A stretch of DNA of 29,171 nt from a virus: the IMG/VR virus record IMGVR_UViG_3300028840_003551, positions 1 through 29,171 of that record; one strand, written 5' to 3'. Below the pieces are notes generated by a model. That model ran no database searches, was not told where the DNA came from, and was given only the letters and a program-made list of their open reading frames with translations. The position numbers and the translations under genes were made by a program. Shown piece after piece: positions 7,994-14,688 of the stretch (position 1 is its first letter; the number at the start of each line of letters is the position of its first letter).

Positions 7994-8190
7994 CAGATCC
8001 TCACCTTCACCTTCAGTTCCACTTCGCGGCTGTGAGGTGTCTGCTCCTCGAGTGTCGGCAGCGAAGCGTCCACGATGCTGCTGACAATTGAAGAGACGGA
8101 CACACCGATGGCCTGGGACAGCTTCCTCAGACGCTCGACGGTGTCCTCACTCTTGAAGTAGACACTGACAGCCGCCTGCTTCTCAGACAC
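7993..8190 (-). CDS. Small ribbon-helix-helix protein
   Basis: A 65-residue protein: a short strand VSVYFKS followed by two predicted helices, VERLRKLSQAIG and VSSIVSSIVDASL. This is the Arc/CopG ribbon-helix-helix pattern, usually a dimeric DNA-binding repressor. The segment xVxVYFxxxD is shared with three larger proteins in this window (10057-10551, 11161-11454, 15346-16083), but this one lacks the Lys/Ala tail. GTG 8190 has GGAGGGAGGT just upstream. It is the first gene after an 81-base gap and lies directly before the nuclease and recombination genes, so it could regulate them (inference). Confidence 0.65.
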   Translation of the reverse strand: MSEKQAAVSVYFKSEDTVERLRKLSQAIGVSVSSIVSSIVDASLPTLEEQTPHSREVELKVKVRI

Positions 8191-8271
8191 GGATACCTCC
8201 CTCCTGTGTTCATACGACCAAGTTGTTGTAAGTTAGAGCAAGGAGAATCTAGGTGCGTGTCGTTTTGCCGG

Positions 8272-9624
8272 CTAGTGACCGGCTACGATTTTGCGGATAG
8301 ATTTTCGATCGATCAGCTTTCGTCCGAGGAGCCGCTTCTCTGCGACGTCCCGCACAGTCCGCTCGTCCACGGTCCCCTTGCAGACCAGGTCCCAGTACTC
8401 GATGACGCTGTGCTTCTCAGAGCCGATCCGGTGGGTCCGATCCTCGGACTGGATCCGCCGCTCGACGGAGAAGTCACGACTGTAGTACACCGCAGCAGAA
8501 GCCTTTGTGAGGGTGAGGGCACGCGCGCCGCGGGAGAGGGTCGTGATGAAGACGCGGCAGTTCTTCTCACGTTGGAAGATGCGGACAGACTCGGCGGCGT
8601 CCTCGTTGGCGGTGAGAGCCACACCTTGGATGCCGGCCTTGCGGCACATCTTGATGATCTGCTCCAGTTCGAAGTGATACCGAACCCAGATGACCACGCC
8701 CTGGTGATGCTCCAACAGTCTGCCCAGCAGCAGGCGTAGTGCTGTGATCTTGCCGGAGGGATAGGTCTGGACCAGCTTCCCGTCCTGCAGGAGTCCGCCA
8801 CTGGTGATCTGAAGCAGCTTGGCCAACTGTGCCAACACGTACTTGGTCTCGAACCACTCACCGTTGTCCAGTTCCAACTCCATGTCGTTCCACAGCTGGT
8901 CGTATGCTCGCTGCTGTCGGACAGTTTGCTTGACCGGGAATCGCTTGTACAGCTTCGGCGGCAGGTCCAGGCAGTCCTTCTTCAGCTTCCTGTAGGCACC
9001 CATACTGATGATCGTTTGGATCCGCTCTTCGGCTCCGGCCTTCAGCTGCCAGTCGAAGCCGGCCGGATAGAAGAAGCGCTCGCGGAACTTGACAAACGAC
9101 CGACCGAAGGTCCTGCCGTGGTCAAGGAACAGGTACTGTGCCCAGATGTCGAACAGGCTGTTGGTAACCAACGTGCCGGTCATGATGCATCGCAACGGTA
9201 CATCGTGCAGGTACTTGTACGCGGCCTTGTAGCGAGCAGTGCGACTGTTCTTCAGGATCGTGGACTCGTCTGCGACGACTGCATCGAAGTGCTGTGAGCG
9301 GAGAGCAGGGCCGATTGTTCTACAGGTCTCGTAGTTGGTCACAATGATGCCGTCTGGGGCTTGTTGCAGGTCACGGAGCCGACGCTCCCTAGTTCCCTTC
9401 AGCACAGTCGTCTTGAAGCCGGACAGCTCTTCGATGTCGTCTGTCACGCCCTCGATGTACACCGGGTCCTCGAGCCACAGGACACGCTTCGCCTTGTTCA
9501 CTTCCAGCCAGTTCAGGGCCATGTAGGTCTTGCCGGTGCCTGTCTCCGACAGCAGTGGCAGGAACTGACGATCGCGTGCCCACTTGATGAACTCACGCTG
9601 ATGTTGGTATGCACGTGTCCTCAT
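8272..9624 (-). CDS. SNF2-family DEAD-like helicase/translocase
   Basis: A 450-residue superfamily 2 protein. Motif I SETGTGKT at 26-33, motif II VVADESTILKN (Asp119-Glu120), motif III MTGTLVTNSLFDIWAQ, motif V TTLSRGARALTLTKA and motif VI QSEDRTHRIGSE. The DES-x-KN and EDRTHRIG forms are SNF2-like, as in phage DNA translocases. It is compact, with little beyond the two RecA lobes, so it probably acts as an ATP-driven duplex DNA translocase in replication or recombination. ATG 9624 is preceded by GGAGGC; a strong hairpin (9642-9678) sits just upstream of this ribosome binding site and may modulate its expression. Confidence 0.9.
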   Translation of the reverse strand: MRTRAYQHQREFIKWARDRQFLPLLSETGTGKTYMALNWLEVNKAKRVLWLEDPVYIEGVTDDIEELSGFKTTVLKGTRERRLRDLQQAPDGIIVTNYETCRTIGPALRSQHFDAVVADESTILKNSRTARYKAAYKYLHDVPLRCIMTGTLVTNSLFDIWAQYLFLDHGRTFGRSFVKFRERFFYPAGFDWQLKAGAEERIQTIISMGAYRKLKKDCLDLPPKLYKRFPVKQTVRQQRAYDQLWNDMELELDNGEWFETKYVLAQLAKLLQITSGGLLQDGKLVQTYPSGKITALRLLLGRLLEHHQGVVIWVRYHFELEQIIKMCRKAGIQGVALTANEDAAESVRIFQREKNCRVFITTLSRGARALTLTKASAAVYYSRDFSVERRIQSEDRTHRIGSEKHSVIEYWDLVCKGTVDERTVRDVAEKRLLGRKLIDRKSIRKIVAGH

Positions 9625-9641
9625 GCTGCCTCCAAAAGAGC

Positions 9642-9678
9642 ACGGCCCCGCCGACCGGGTTAGGGTCGACGGGGCCGT
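9642..9678 (-). terminator. Strong hairpin before SNF2 gene, terminator or attenuator
   Basis: Arms 9642-9656 and 9664-9678 pair over 15 positions with one mismatch, loop of 7 bases. In the leftward direction it is followed by GCTCTTTTGG, a short T run that merges into the Shine-Dalgarno sequence of the SNF2 gene. It could act as a weak intrinsic terminator or as a translational or RNA-processing element. Confidence 0.6.
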
Positions 9679-9706
9679 ACGTGCGACGGGGATGGTGATA
9701 GTGAGG

Positions 9707-9952
9707 CTACGCCTCCGGCGGGAAGTAGAAGTTGATGCCGAGCTTCCCGACCCGGTCCTTGGCGGCGTCGTTGATCGCCTGGTTGCCGCCGGTGGTGGCG
9801 CACACGTCGTTCTTGCCGGAGCTTGACTTCTGCGTCGGAGCGTCGAGGTCGATCTCGACGATCAGCTTCCGGCCTTCGATCCGCGTGTACACGTTGCGAC
9901 CGATCTGATCGCCCTCACACTTCGCCTTGGACGTCTTCGTCTTCGCGGCCAT
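9707..9952 (-). CDS. Hypothetical small protein, 81 aa
   Basis: Not recognised. The start is ATG 9952, with AAGGAGGCG upstream; the longer frame to 10039 is not supported. The N-terminus is short and basic (MAAKTKTSKAK), the middle (VYTRIEGRKLIVEIDLDAP) looks like beta strands, and two cysteines (C12, C51) are present. The gene is isolated between two hairpins, so it may form its own transcript segment with moderate to high expression. No function is proposed. Confidence 0.6.
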   Translation of the reverse strand: MAAKTKTSKAKCEGDQIGRNVYTRIEGRKLIVEIDLDAPTQKSSSGKNDVCATTGGNQAINDAAKDRVGKLGINFYFPPEA

Positions 9953-9982
9953 GCTTCGCCTCCTTCTAGCTCGCCCCGTGCG

Positions 9983-10058
9983 AGCACACATGATTGCCAT
10001 CGTGGGGTCCTGGCCGGCGCCCAACCGCCAGGGCCCCACAACGGCGACGCTGTGTGCT
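9983..10058 (-). other. Nested intergenic hairpin
   Basis: Inner arms 10002-10014 and 10027-10039 pair (13 positions, one G-T wobble, loop of 12). Outer arms agcacaca (9983-9990) and tgtgtgct (10051-10058) are a perfect 8-base inverted repeat around it. It fills the gap between the genes ending at 10057 and starting at 9952. No T run follows in the leftward direction, so RNA stability or processing is at least as likely as termination. Confidence 0.5.
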
Positions 10059-10551
10059 ACTCGATCTCGAGGTAGGACTTCAGCGCCTCCATCACGACGG
10101 ACGCGAAGGACTGTTCCTGCTCCTCGGCGTAGCCCTTGGCGGCCTCGAACACCTCGAGGTTGTCCGCCGAGAAGTAGACCACCTGCCGGACGCCCTCGCC
10201 CTTCGAGGCCTTCTTCGCCTTCTTGCCCTTCTTGCCCTTCTTCGCCGTCTTCGCCTTCTTCGCCACTGCCATCTCACGCCTCCTTGTCTTCGCCGCCTCC
10301 TCAGGCGACACCCAACCGCCGTTCGATGTGCGGGTCCACCCCTCTGGTGGTCGCACAGTCCTGGAATCTGCCGTCATCCACTGGAGGCTGCCACACTCGT
10401 AGCAGAGCACCTCGTAGCGAGCCCACGGCACCGTGATGCCGAAGTAGCCTCGCTTTTGGGATCGACACTTGATGTTGGGGCACTTCGGGCCGGAGTACGG
10501 CTTCCACCAGCCGGTCAGCGAGCCTTTGATCTTGTAGGTCCGTCGTGGCAT
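10057..10551 (-). CDS. Zinc-finger protein fused to Lys-rich linker and ribbon-helix-helix domain
   Basis: A 164-residue reading frame with three parts: a zinc-binding domain (C24, C29, C50, C53), a Lys/Ala/Gly stretch (KKAKTAKKGKKGKKAKKASK, about 98-117), and a C-terminal ribbon-helix-helix domain (VRQVVYFSADNLEVFEAAKG ... SVVMEALKSYL). The domain resembles those of the proteins at 11161-11454 and 15346-16083. An internal ATG at 10272 (residue 94) has its own strong AGGAGG sequence, so a 71-residue tail-plus-RHH protein is probably also or instead made. ATG 10551 has GGAG 7 bases upstream. Likely DNA-binding; whether regulator or nucleoid protein is unknown. Confidence 0.65.
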   Translation of the reverse strand: MPRRTYKIKGSLTGWWKPYSGPKCPNIKCRSQKRGYFGITVPWARYEVLCYECGSLQWMTADSRTVRPPEGWTRTSNGGWVSPEEAAKTRRREMAVAKKAKTAKKGKKGKKAKKASKGEGVRQVVYFSADNLEVFEAAKGYAEEQEQSFASVVMEALKSYLEIE

Positions 10552-10582
10552 CGTTGTTCTCCATACGACGAGTGGATCATGG

Positions 10583-10631
10583 ACCTGACCAGGGACATGG
10601 TCAAAGGCTTTTCTCACGCCCCTGGTCAAGT
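10583..10631 (-). other. Intergenic inverted repeat
   Basis: Arms 10583-10594 and 10620-10631 pair over 12 positions with one G-T wobble, around a 25-base loop. It lies in the 90-base gap between the genes at 10057-10551 and 10642-10851. It lacks a T run on the leftward side. It may be an operator or an RNA element. Confidence 0.45.
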
Positions 10632-10641
10632 CTGTAGGACA

Positions 10642-10851
10642 CTACCCGTTCACCTCGCCGCTCACGAAGACCTTGCCGTAGTACACGGTCAGTGGCCTGG
10701 TGTGCCTGCCCTTCACGAACGCCTCGGCGTGCTGCTCCGCTTCGTCGTACGTGTTGTAGAGCCACGGCCGCTGGATGACGTAGTGACCGCCCGGCAGCTG
10801 CTCGACGATGATGACGGCGTACATCTCGATCCTCGGTTCGAAGCCGCTCAT
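10642..10851 (-). CDS. Hypothetical small protein, 69 aa
   Basis: Not recognised. Residues 9-66 read as an alternating strand/helix fold (MYAVIIVEQLPGGHYVIQRP, YDEAEQHAEAFVKGRH, TVYYGKVFVSGEV), plausible for a small alpha/beta protein. ATG 10851 overlaps the preceding stop as ATGA, so it is probably translationally coupled to the gene at 10848-11090. A second ATG nine codons in is possible. No cysteine, signal or membrane segment is seen. Confidence 0.55.
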   Translation of the reverse strand: MSGFEPRIEMYAVIIVEQLPGGHYVIQRPWLYNTYDEAEQHAEAFVKGRHTRPLTVYYGKVFVSGEVNG

Positions 10852-11090
10852 ACGACCACCGCCTTCGCGTGCTGGGAGCAGAGCCAGGACCCGGCGACGT
10901 TGCGGTCCGCCTTCCGGCTGCAGCGCTTGCCGCTCTTCGTGGTCGCCGAGCAGCGGGCGACGTCGGTGATGCCCGGCCCGGGCTTCAGTGAATCCACACG
11001 GGCCTTGGCCAGCTCGGCCCGGCGCCTGGCGGCCAGCCGCTTGCCCTGCTTTCGCTTCCGAATCCGGAGAATCCTGCGCTTATACTGCAT
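10848..11090 (-). CDS. Basic protein with C-terminal Cys/His zinc motif, 80 aa
   Basis: N-terminus very basic (RRILRIRKRKQGKRLAARRR). The C-terminus has CSATTKSGKRCSRKA followed by WLCSQHA, i.e. Cys-Cys-Cys-His spaced as in the small zinc-binding motif often found alone or at the ends of phage and bacterial proteins. DNA or RNA binding is likely; nothing more can be said. The start is uncertain: the frame is open to ATG 11168, but the added 26 residues run through a repeat-rich leader and look non-coding, so ATG 11090 is preferred although its ribosome binding site is weak. Confidence 0.55.
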   Translation of the reverse strand: MQYKRRILRIRKRKQGKRLAARRRAELAKARVDSLKPGPGITDVARCSATTKSGKRCSRKADRNVAGSWLCSQHAKAVVV

Positions 11091-11100
11091 CGTAGCCACA

Positions 11101-11165
11101 CTTTCTAGCGCGTATACACGCGCGGTTTCACAGCGGAACGTCCTCCTTAATAAGGCGGTTTCACA
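11101..11165 (-). promoter_or_regulatory. Leader with 11-bp direct repeats, hairpin and orphan ribosome binding site
   Basis: The sequence gcggtttcaca occurs at 11122-11132 and again at 11155-11165, 33 bases apart. A hairpin gcgcgt-atac-acgcgc lies at 11108-11123. Between the repeats is a strong AGGAGG (11142-11147) with only a short reading frame behind it: GTG at 11131, eight codons, TAG ending at 11105. This looks like an operator or leader-peptide region for the gene that follows. Confidence 0.4.
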
Positions 11166-11454
11166 CATCTCCCGGGCCCGGCCGTCCCTCGGCCGGGTCC
11201 TGCTGGTGGTCGATCTTCGGGTCCAGCCCTGCCCTCAACGACATCAGGGACTCGACCACGATCCGGCTGAAGCCCACGTGTCGCTTCACCGCGTAGGCCT
11301 TGGCCCACTTCAGGACCGGCTCGTCCTGTGTGGCGAAGTACACCGCCTGGCGAATGCCGTAGTTCACCTTGGCCTTGGACTTCGACTTCGGCTTCGCCTT
11401 GGATTTCGGCTTCGCCTTCGCCTTCGCCTTCGCCCTCTTCTTGGCCTTAGCCAC
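11161..11454 (-). CDS. Histone-tailed ribbon-helix-helix protein, 97 aa
   Basis: The first 30 residues are an alternating Lys/Ala/Pro/Ser tail (AKAKKRAKAKAKAKPKSK), like histone H1 or HU-tail proteins. Then follows a ribbon-helix-helix-like domain: strand GIRQAVYFATQ, helices DEPVLKWAKAYAVK and FSRIVVESLMSL. A Gly/Pro/Asp-rich end follows. GTG 11454 has AAGGAGGTG upstream and overlaps the preceding gene by 8 bases. The domain is homologous in pattern to the C-termini encoded at 10057-10551 and 15346-16083. Likely a DNA-binding architectural or regulatory protein. Confidence 0.7.
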   Translation of the reverse strand: MAKAKKRAKAKAKAKPKSKAKPKSKSKAKVNYGIRQAVYFATQDEPVLKWAKAYAVKRHVGFSRIVVESLMSLRAGLDPKIDHQQDPAEGRPGPGDV

Positions 11455-11716
11455 GGGCCACCTCCTTCTTGCGGGCGGCGTACTGTGCCTTGTGGATCCC
11501 TTCCTGCAGCCCGTTGAAGTAGATCCGGATCTCGCGAAGCGTCCTGTGGTACACGTTGTGGGGTTCGTCGTCGAGGTGATGGATGCAGCAGTGCCATCTG
11601 TACGGCTCCAACAGCCGCTTGCTGCGGTGGAGCACCACACGACCGGCCTCACCGAACACTTCTCGAGCGACCGACTCAACGAACTTGCGGATGGTCGCCT
11701 GTGTTTCCCTTGCCAT
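11447..11716 (-). CDS. Hypothetical protein, 89 aa
   Basis: Not recognised. A helical N-terminus (ATIRKFVESVAREVFGEAGR) is followed by a His/Cys-rich middle (YRWHCCIHHLDDEPHNVYHR) and a further helical part (LREIRIYFNGLQEGIHKAQY). The histidines and two adjacent cysteines could bind a metal, but no known family pattern is evident. ATG 11716 has AGGAGAG ten bases upstream. The end overlaps the start of the histone-tailed ribbon-helix-helix gene by 8 bases. Confidence 0.6.
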   Translation of the reverse strand: MARETQATIRKFVESVAREVFGEAGRVVLHRSKRLLEPYRWHCCIHHLDDEPHNVYHRTLREIRIYFNGLQEGIHKAQYAARKKEVARG

Positions 11717-11741
11717 TACTGCGGCTCTCCTCTCTTGGTCA

Positions 11742-12014
11742 TCAGTCCGTCTCCTTCCACTGGATCACGATCTCTAGTCGGGCCCGCTGCTGGACCTGCA
11801 CGTCCGGCACGAACAGTCGCACCACGCGCAGCATTCTCTGTTCCTCGAAGTAGTCCATGTCACGGGCCACATCGTTGTCGTTGCTCGCGATGGTCCACTT
11901 CCGCACGTACCCACTGCCGGTCTTACGGCCCGTGGTCTCGAGGACCACAAAGCCATAGGCCGCCAGCGACTTCGCCAGCATCTGCCGGCGCTCGTTCCAG
12001 TTAGTACCGTACAC
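11742..12014 (-). CDS. Hypothetical protein, 90 aa
   Basis: Not recognised. Pattern: helix NERRQMLAKSLAAYGF, strand VVLETTGRKTGSGYVRKWTI, helix DVARDMDYFEEQRML, strands RVVRLFV and RARLEIVIQW. This suggests a small alpha/beta fold. GTG 12014, with AGGAGG six bases upstream, is preferred over the longer frame to 12035. It overlaps the end of the von Willebrand/CobT-like gene by 14 bases, so it is probably coupled to it. Confidence 0.6.
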   Translation of the reverse strand: MYGTNWNERRQMLAKSLAAYGFVVLETTGRKTGSGYVRKWTIASNDNDVARDMDYFEEQRMLRVVRLFVPDVQVQQRARLEIVIQWKETD

Positions 12015-12894
12015 TGGTGTCCTCCTGTTCCTCACCGAAGCTGCCGCCCATCTCCCTGAGGAACTTCTCCGCCTGGCTCTGCGACCACACGCTGGAGATC
12101 ATCACGTTGGCCGCCTCGCCCGCCTGATCCTGCAACGGCCGAGGCAGCGTCTCCTTGTCCACCAGGCCGTTGCTGAAGTGCCGGCAATGGCCGTAGCCGC
12201 TGGCCAGCTGCTGTTCCGCCGAAGCCCAGGAACGCCAGATCCAGGTCCGGTAGAAGCCGGCCAGTGCCGTTGTGAGGGCCAGGTAGTTCAGGTCCAGCCT
12301 GTCGGAGTAGTCCTTCAACAGGATGCTGGTCGTGGTGTGCTGCCCACCGTGCCCGATGTACTGGCTGTCCAGATGTGTGAAGCCGATGATCCGAGCCGAA
12401 CGCCCTGCTCGCTCCAGGGCATCTGCCAACACAATGGCACAGGCGCCCCGCCAGAAGCAGGAGTCCGCGGTGGTGGAGTAGGAGGCGTTGATGTCCACGA
12501 AGATGGTGGTCGTGGTATGGCCGACGCCACGGCTGGGATGTCTCTCAGTGCTCTCCCACGCCCGTTCCAGGTCGCCCTGGTACACGCGCTGGATGTCGAG
12601 GTGATCGCCGAACGACTTGCGGACCTTCTTCCGCCGGACCGAGATCATCTCCGGCATCTCGAGGACCTGCAGGCTGGACCACACCTTCTCCAGACCGGCC
12701 GGCCACCCGTCCTTGCTGATCCGGACCACCTCTTCGACGTTGCGGACGCCCCACCAGCTCTGGCCTTTGTGGGCGTAGTGGCCAACGCTCCGCAGCTGGA
12801 TGAACGACTCGTTCCGTTCCGTCCGAGCGTTGGTGGCGCTCGGCTTCACCGCCATCAGCTCGGCCACCGACTCGTAGTGTCGATCGTTCATCAT
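12001..12894 (-). CDS. VWA/CobT-like partner protein of the AAA+ ATPase (DUF7192-like)
   Basis: A 297-residue protein. Residues about 97-115 (GDHLDIQRVYQGDLERAWES) and the segment TTTTIFVDINASYS (127-140) followed by WRGACAIVLADALERAGRSA resemble phage proteins of the DUF7192/CobT-like type. Asp134, Asn136 and Ser138 sit where a von Willebrand A domain has its metal-site DxSxS motif, here DxNxS. The AAA+ gene lies directly upstream and shares ATGA. In MoxR-VWA and CobS-CobT pairs, the ATPase and the metal-binding partner work together on a target protein or in metal insertion; the target here is unknown. ATG 12891, one codon later, is an equal start choice. Confidence 0.7.
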   Translation of the reverse strand: MMNDRHYESVAELMAVKPSATNARTERNESFIQLRSVGHYAHKGQSWWGVRNVEEVVRISKDGWPAGLEKVWSSLQVLEMPEMISVRRKKVRKSFGDHLDIQRVYQGDLERAWESTERHPSRGVGHTTTTIFVDINASYSTTADSCFWRGACAIVLADALERAGRSARIIGFTHLDSQYIGHGGQHTTTSILLKDYSDRLDLNYLALTTALAGFYRTWIWRSWASAEQQLASGYGHCRHFSNGLVDKETLPRPLQDQAGEAANVMISSVWSQSQAEKFLREMGGSFGEEQEDTSVRY

Positions 12895-14105
12895 GCCACC
12901 TCGATTTCCAGTTGGTCCTTGAGGGCCCTGCGGGCCGCTTCCTGGACCTGCCTGCGCTCGTCTGCCTTCCAGTCCGCGAAGAAGGCGTTCTCCCAGGTCT
13001 TCACGTCCTGCAGGATCGGATTGCCGCTGACGTCCTGGTCGGTGAAGTCCTTCATGTTGCGTGTGGACATGATCCGGCGAAGCCTGCGGTTCCGGATCTC
13101 GTCGCGGACCGCCTTGCACCACACGTACGCCTTCTTCGACTTCTCGGTGATCTTCTGCTCGACGGTGTCGCTGTAGTCCAGGTACACCCGCTGGCTGGCG
13201 AAGCGGTTCAACGTTGCCTCGTCCAGTCGGTTGCGGCCGACGTACAGAGCGTCCGGCCCTGTGCCGAAGGTGTTGGCCGCGGCGATGCAGATGAAGTCCG
13301 GATGCCGATCGACTCGGGCCATCCCCTTGCCCTCGATGCCCCGCTGCGGGATGTACATGTGGCCGTTGGCCAGCGCAGCGTTCATGAAGGTGAGGACGTT
13401 GGCGTCCCCGTTGTCGATCTCGTCCAGCAGGAAGATCCCGCCCTTGGTGTACCGCTCGATGAACGGTGCGGGCACGTAGCCGAACTTGCCGCCTGCGTGG
13501 ATCGGCAGGAGCCAGCCGGCCAGCTGCGCCTCGCTCATACCGACCGAGCAGGAGGCGGAGGAGAACTCGAGGCCGAGGGCCTCGGCCAGGCGCTCGGCGA
13601 TGAACGACTTGCCGGACCCGGTCGGTCCCACCATCAGGATGTTCTTGCGGATGCTGGCGTAGGCCAGAAGCAGTTCGAACTCTGCCGGCAGGGTGCAGTC
13701 CATCTTCTTGATCCGCCGCTTCACCTTGCCGTTGATCTCGGTCTTGACGATCACTTCGATCGGCCTGTGGACCTCGAGGAGCTCCTTCACCTTGTCCACC
13801 ACCATCGCCATCACGTCCTGCTGGTGGGCGTCCTTCAGTCCGTCGAACAGCTGTGTGACCAGTTCCTTCGCCCGGTCCCGGCTGCCCGTCAGGCGATCGT
13901 CCACCACCGAGTTGACCAGGGTCTCGAGGACGGCCTGGTCGATCGGCTTGATTCGCTTGGCTTCGGTCTTGCAGGTCTGGAACGTGTGCCGGCTGAGCCG
14001 CCGGCCGGGGAACTCGAGTGCGGCTGCTCGCATCGCCTGCTGCACGGTCGCGCGAGGGTTGTCTACGAAGTACTGCCTGATCCATCCGGTCAAACTCTTC
14101 GCCAT
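12891..14105 (-). CDS. MoxR/CobS-like AAA+ ATPase
   Basis: A 404-residue AAA+ protein. Walker A GPTGSGKS at 160-167, Walker B GGIFLLDEID at 222-231, sensor 1 AAANTFG with Asn278, arginine finger LDEATLNRF with Arg301. The insert KFGYVPAPFIERYTKGG before Walker B is as in CobS/MoxR proteins. The N-terminal 130 residues are helical and contain an MoxR-unlike region (IRQYFVDNPRATVQQAMRAA) typical of phage members. The adjacent gene encodes the VWA/CobT-like partner. Role: ATP-driven remodelling of an unknown target. ATG 14105 has AAGGG seven bases upstream. Confidence 0.87.
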   Translation of the reverse strand: MAKSLTGWIRQYFVDNPRATVQQAMRAAALEFPGRRLSRHTFQTCKTEAKRIKPIDQAVLETLVNSVVDDRLTGSRDRAKELVTQLFDGLKDAHQQDVMAMVVDKVKELLEVHRPIEVIVKTEINGKVKRRIKKMDCTLPAEFELLLAYASIRKNILMVGPTGSGKSFIAERLAEALGLEFSSASCSVGMSEAQLAGWLLPIHAGGKFGYVPAPFIERYTKGGIFLLDEIDNGDANVLTFMNAALANGHMYIPQRGIEGKGMARVDRHPDFICIAAANTFGTGPDALYVGRNRLDEATLNRFASQRVYLDYSDTVEQKITEKSKKAYVWCKAVRDEIRNRRLRRIMSTRNMKDFTDQDVSGNPILQDVKTWENAFFADWKADERRQVQEAARRALKDQLEIEVA

Positions 14106-14125
14106 GATCGATCCCTTTCAGATCG

Positions 14126-14151
14126 GGCGCTCGGCGGTATGCCGCAGCGCC
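14126..14151 (-). other. Intergenic hairpin upstream of AAA+ gene
   Basis: Outer stem 14126-14131 with 14146-14151 (GGCGCT/AGCGCC) and inner stem 14134-14137 with 14142-14145, a two-base bulge and loop of 4. It lies in the 55-base gap before the AAA+ gene. There is no T run behind it. Likely an RNA stability or processing element. Confidence 0.4.
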
Positions 14152-14160
14152 TTTGGTCTT

Positions 14161-14649
14161 CTACTCACCGTCGTAGCTGACGTTCTGCACTTCGCCCAGC
14201 GCCTCTTCGAGCCGGGCCTGCTTCTCCTCGTCGCTGAGGTCCTCGTCGATGTCGAAGTCGATGTCCCGCAGGGTGCTGGCCATCTCCTCGCAGGCGTCGT
14301 ACCGGCTCTCGAACAACTGGCCGGTCGGTCCCTCCTGGAAATTCTCCGGCAGGTCATCCTTCTTGGACTGCTGCTCCTCGCCCAGTTCCTCGATCTGGTC
14401 CGCCATCGACTCGGCGAACGACTGGAGCTCCTCCATCGCGGCTACCGGGTCGCTGTCGTCCACCTTGAAGTCTTCGCACTCCTCGGCGAACGAGTAGATC
14501 TGGCTGAGGAACTCGGACTGGGTCAGCTGGCTCGGCCTCGGGTACGTGGCGCTGTACCGCTTCCCGAACGTCCAGTAGTAGTACGGCTCGCCCTTCTTCA
14601 CGGCCGGGTTGTCCTTGCGAGCCTTCTTCACCATGTGGACTCGGGGCAT
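14161..14649 (-). CDS. Acidic hypothetical protein, 162 aa
   Basis: The N-terminus is basic and aromatic (KKARKDNPAVKKGEPYYYWT, SATYPRPSQLTQSEFLSQIY) and conserved-looking; the rest is strongly acidic and helical, likely coiled-coil (ESMADQIEELGEEQQ, DIDEDLSDEEKQARLEEALG). The arrangement beside the AAA+ and VWA/CobT-like pair suggests a third component or substrate of that machine (inference from position only). ATG 14649 has AGGAGA seven bases upstream. Confidence 0.65.
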   Translation of the reverse strand: MPRVHMVKKARKDNPAVKKGEPYYYWTFGKRYSATYPRPSQLTQSEFLSQIYSFAEECEDFKVDDSDPVAAMEELQSFAESMADQIEELGEEQQSKKDDLPENFQEGPTGQLFESRYDACEEMASTLRDIDFDIDEDLSDEEKQARLEEALGEVQNVSYDGE

Positions 14650-14688
14650 TGCACGTCTCCTCTCACAACTTGGCTGGGGTGGTTGGTG

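Noticed and set aside
12895-14085. Upstream two-thirds of the 694-codon - strand frame that ends in the VWA/CobT-like gene
   Set aside because: Over this stretch it is a shadow of the AAA+ gene, Arg/Gln/Gly-rich; only the part after ATG 12894 is coding.
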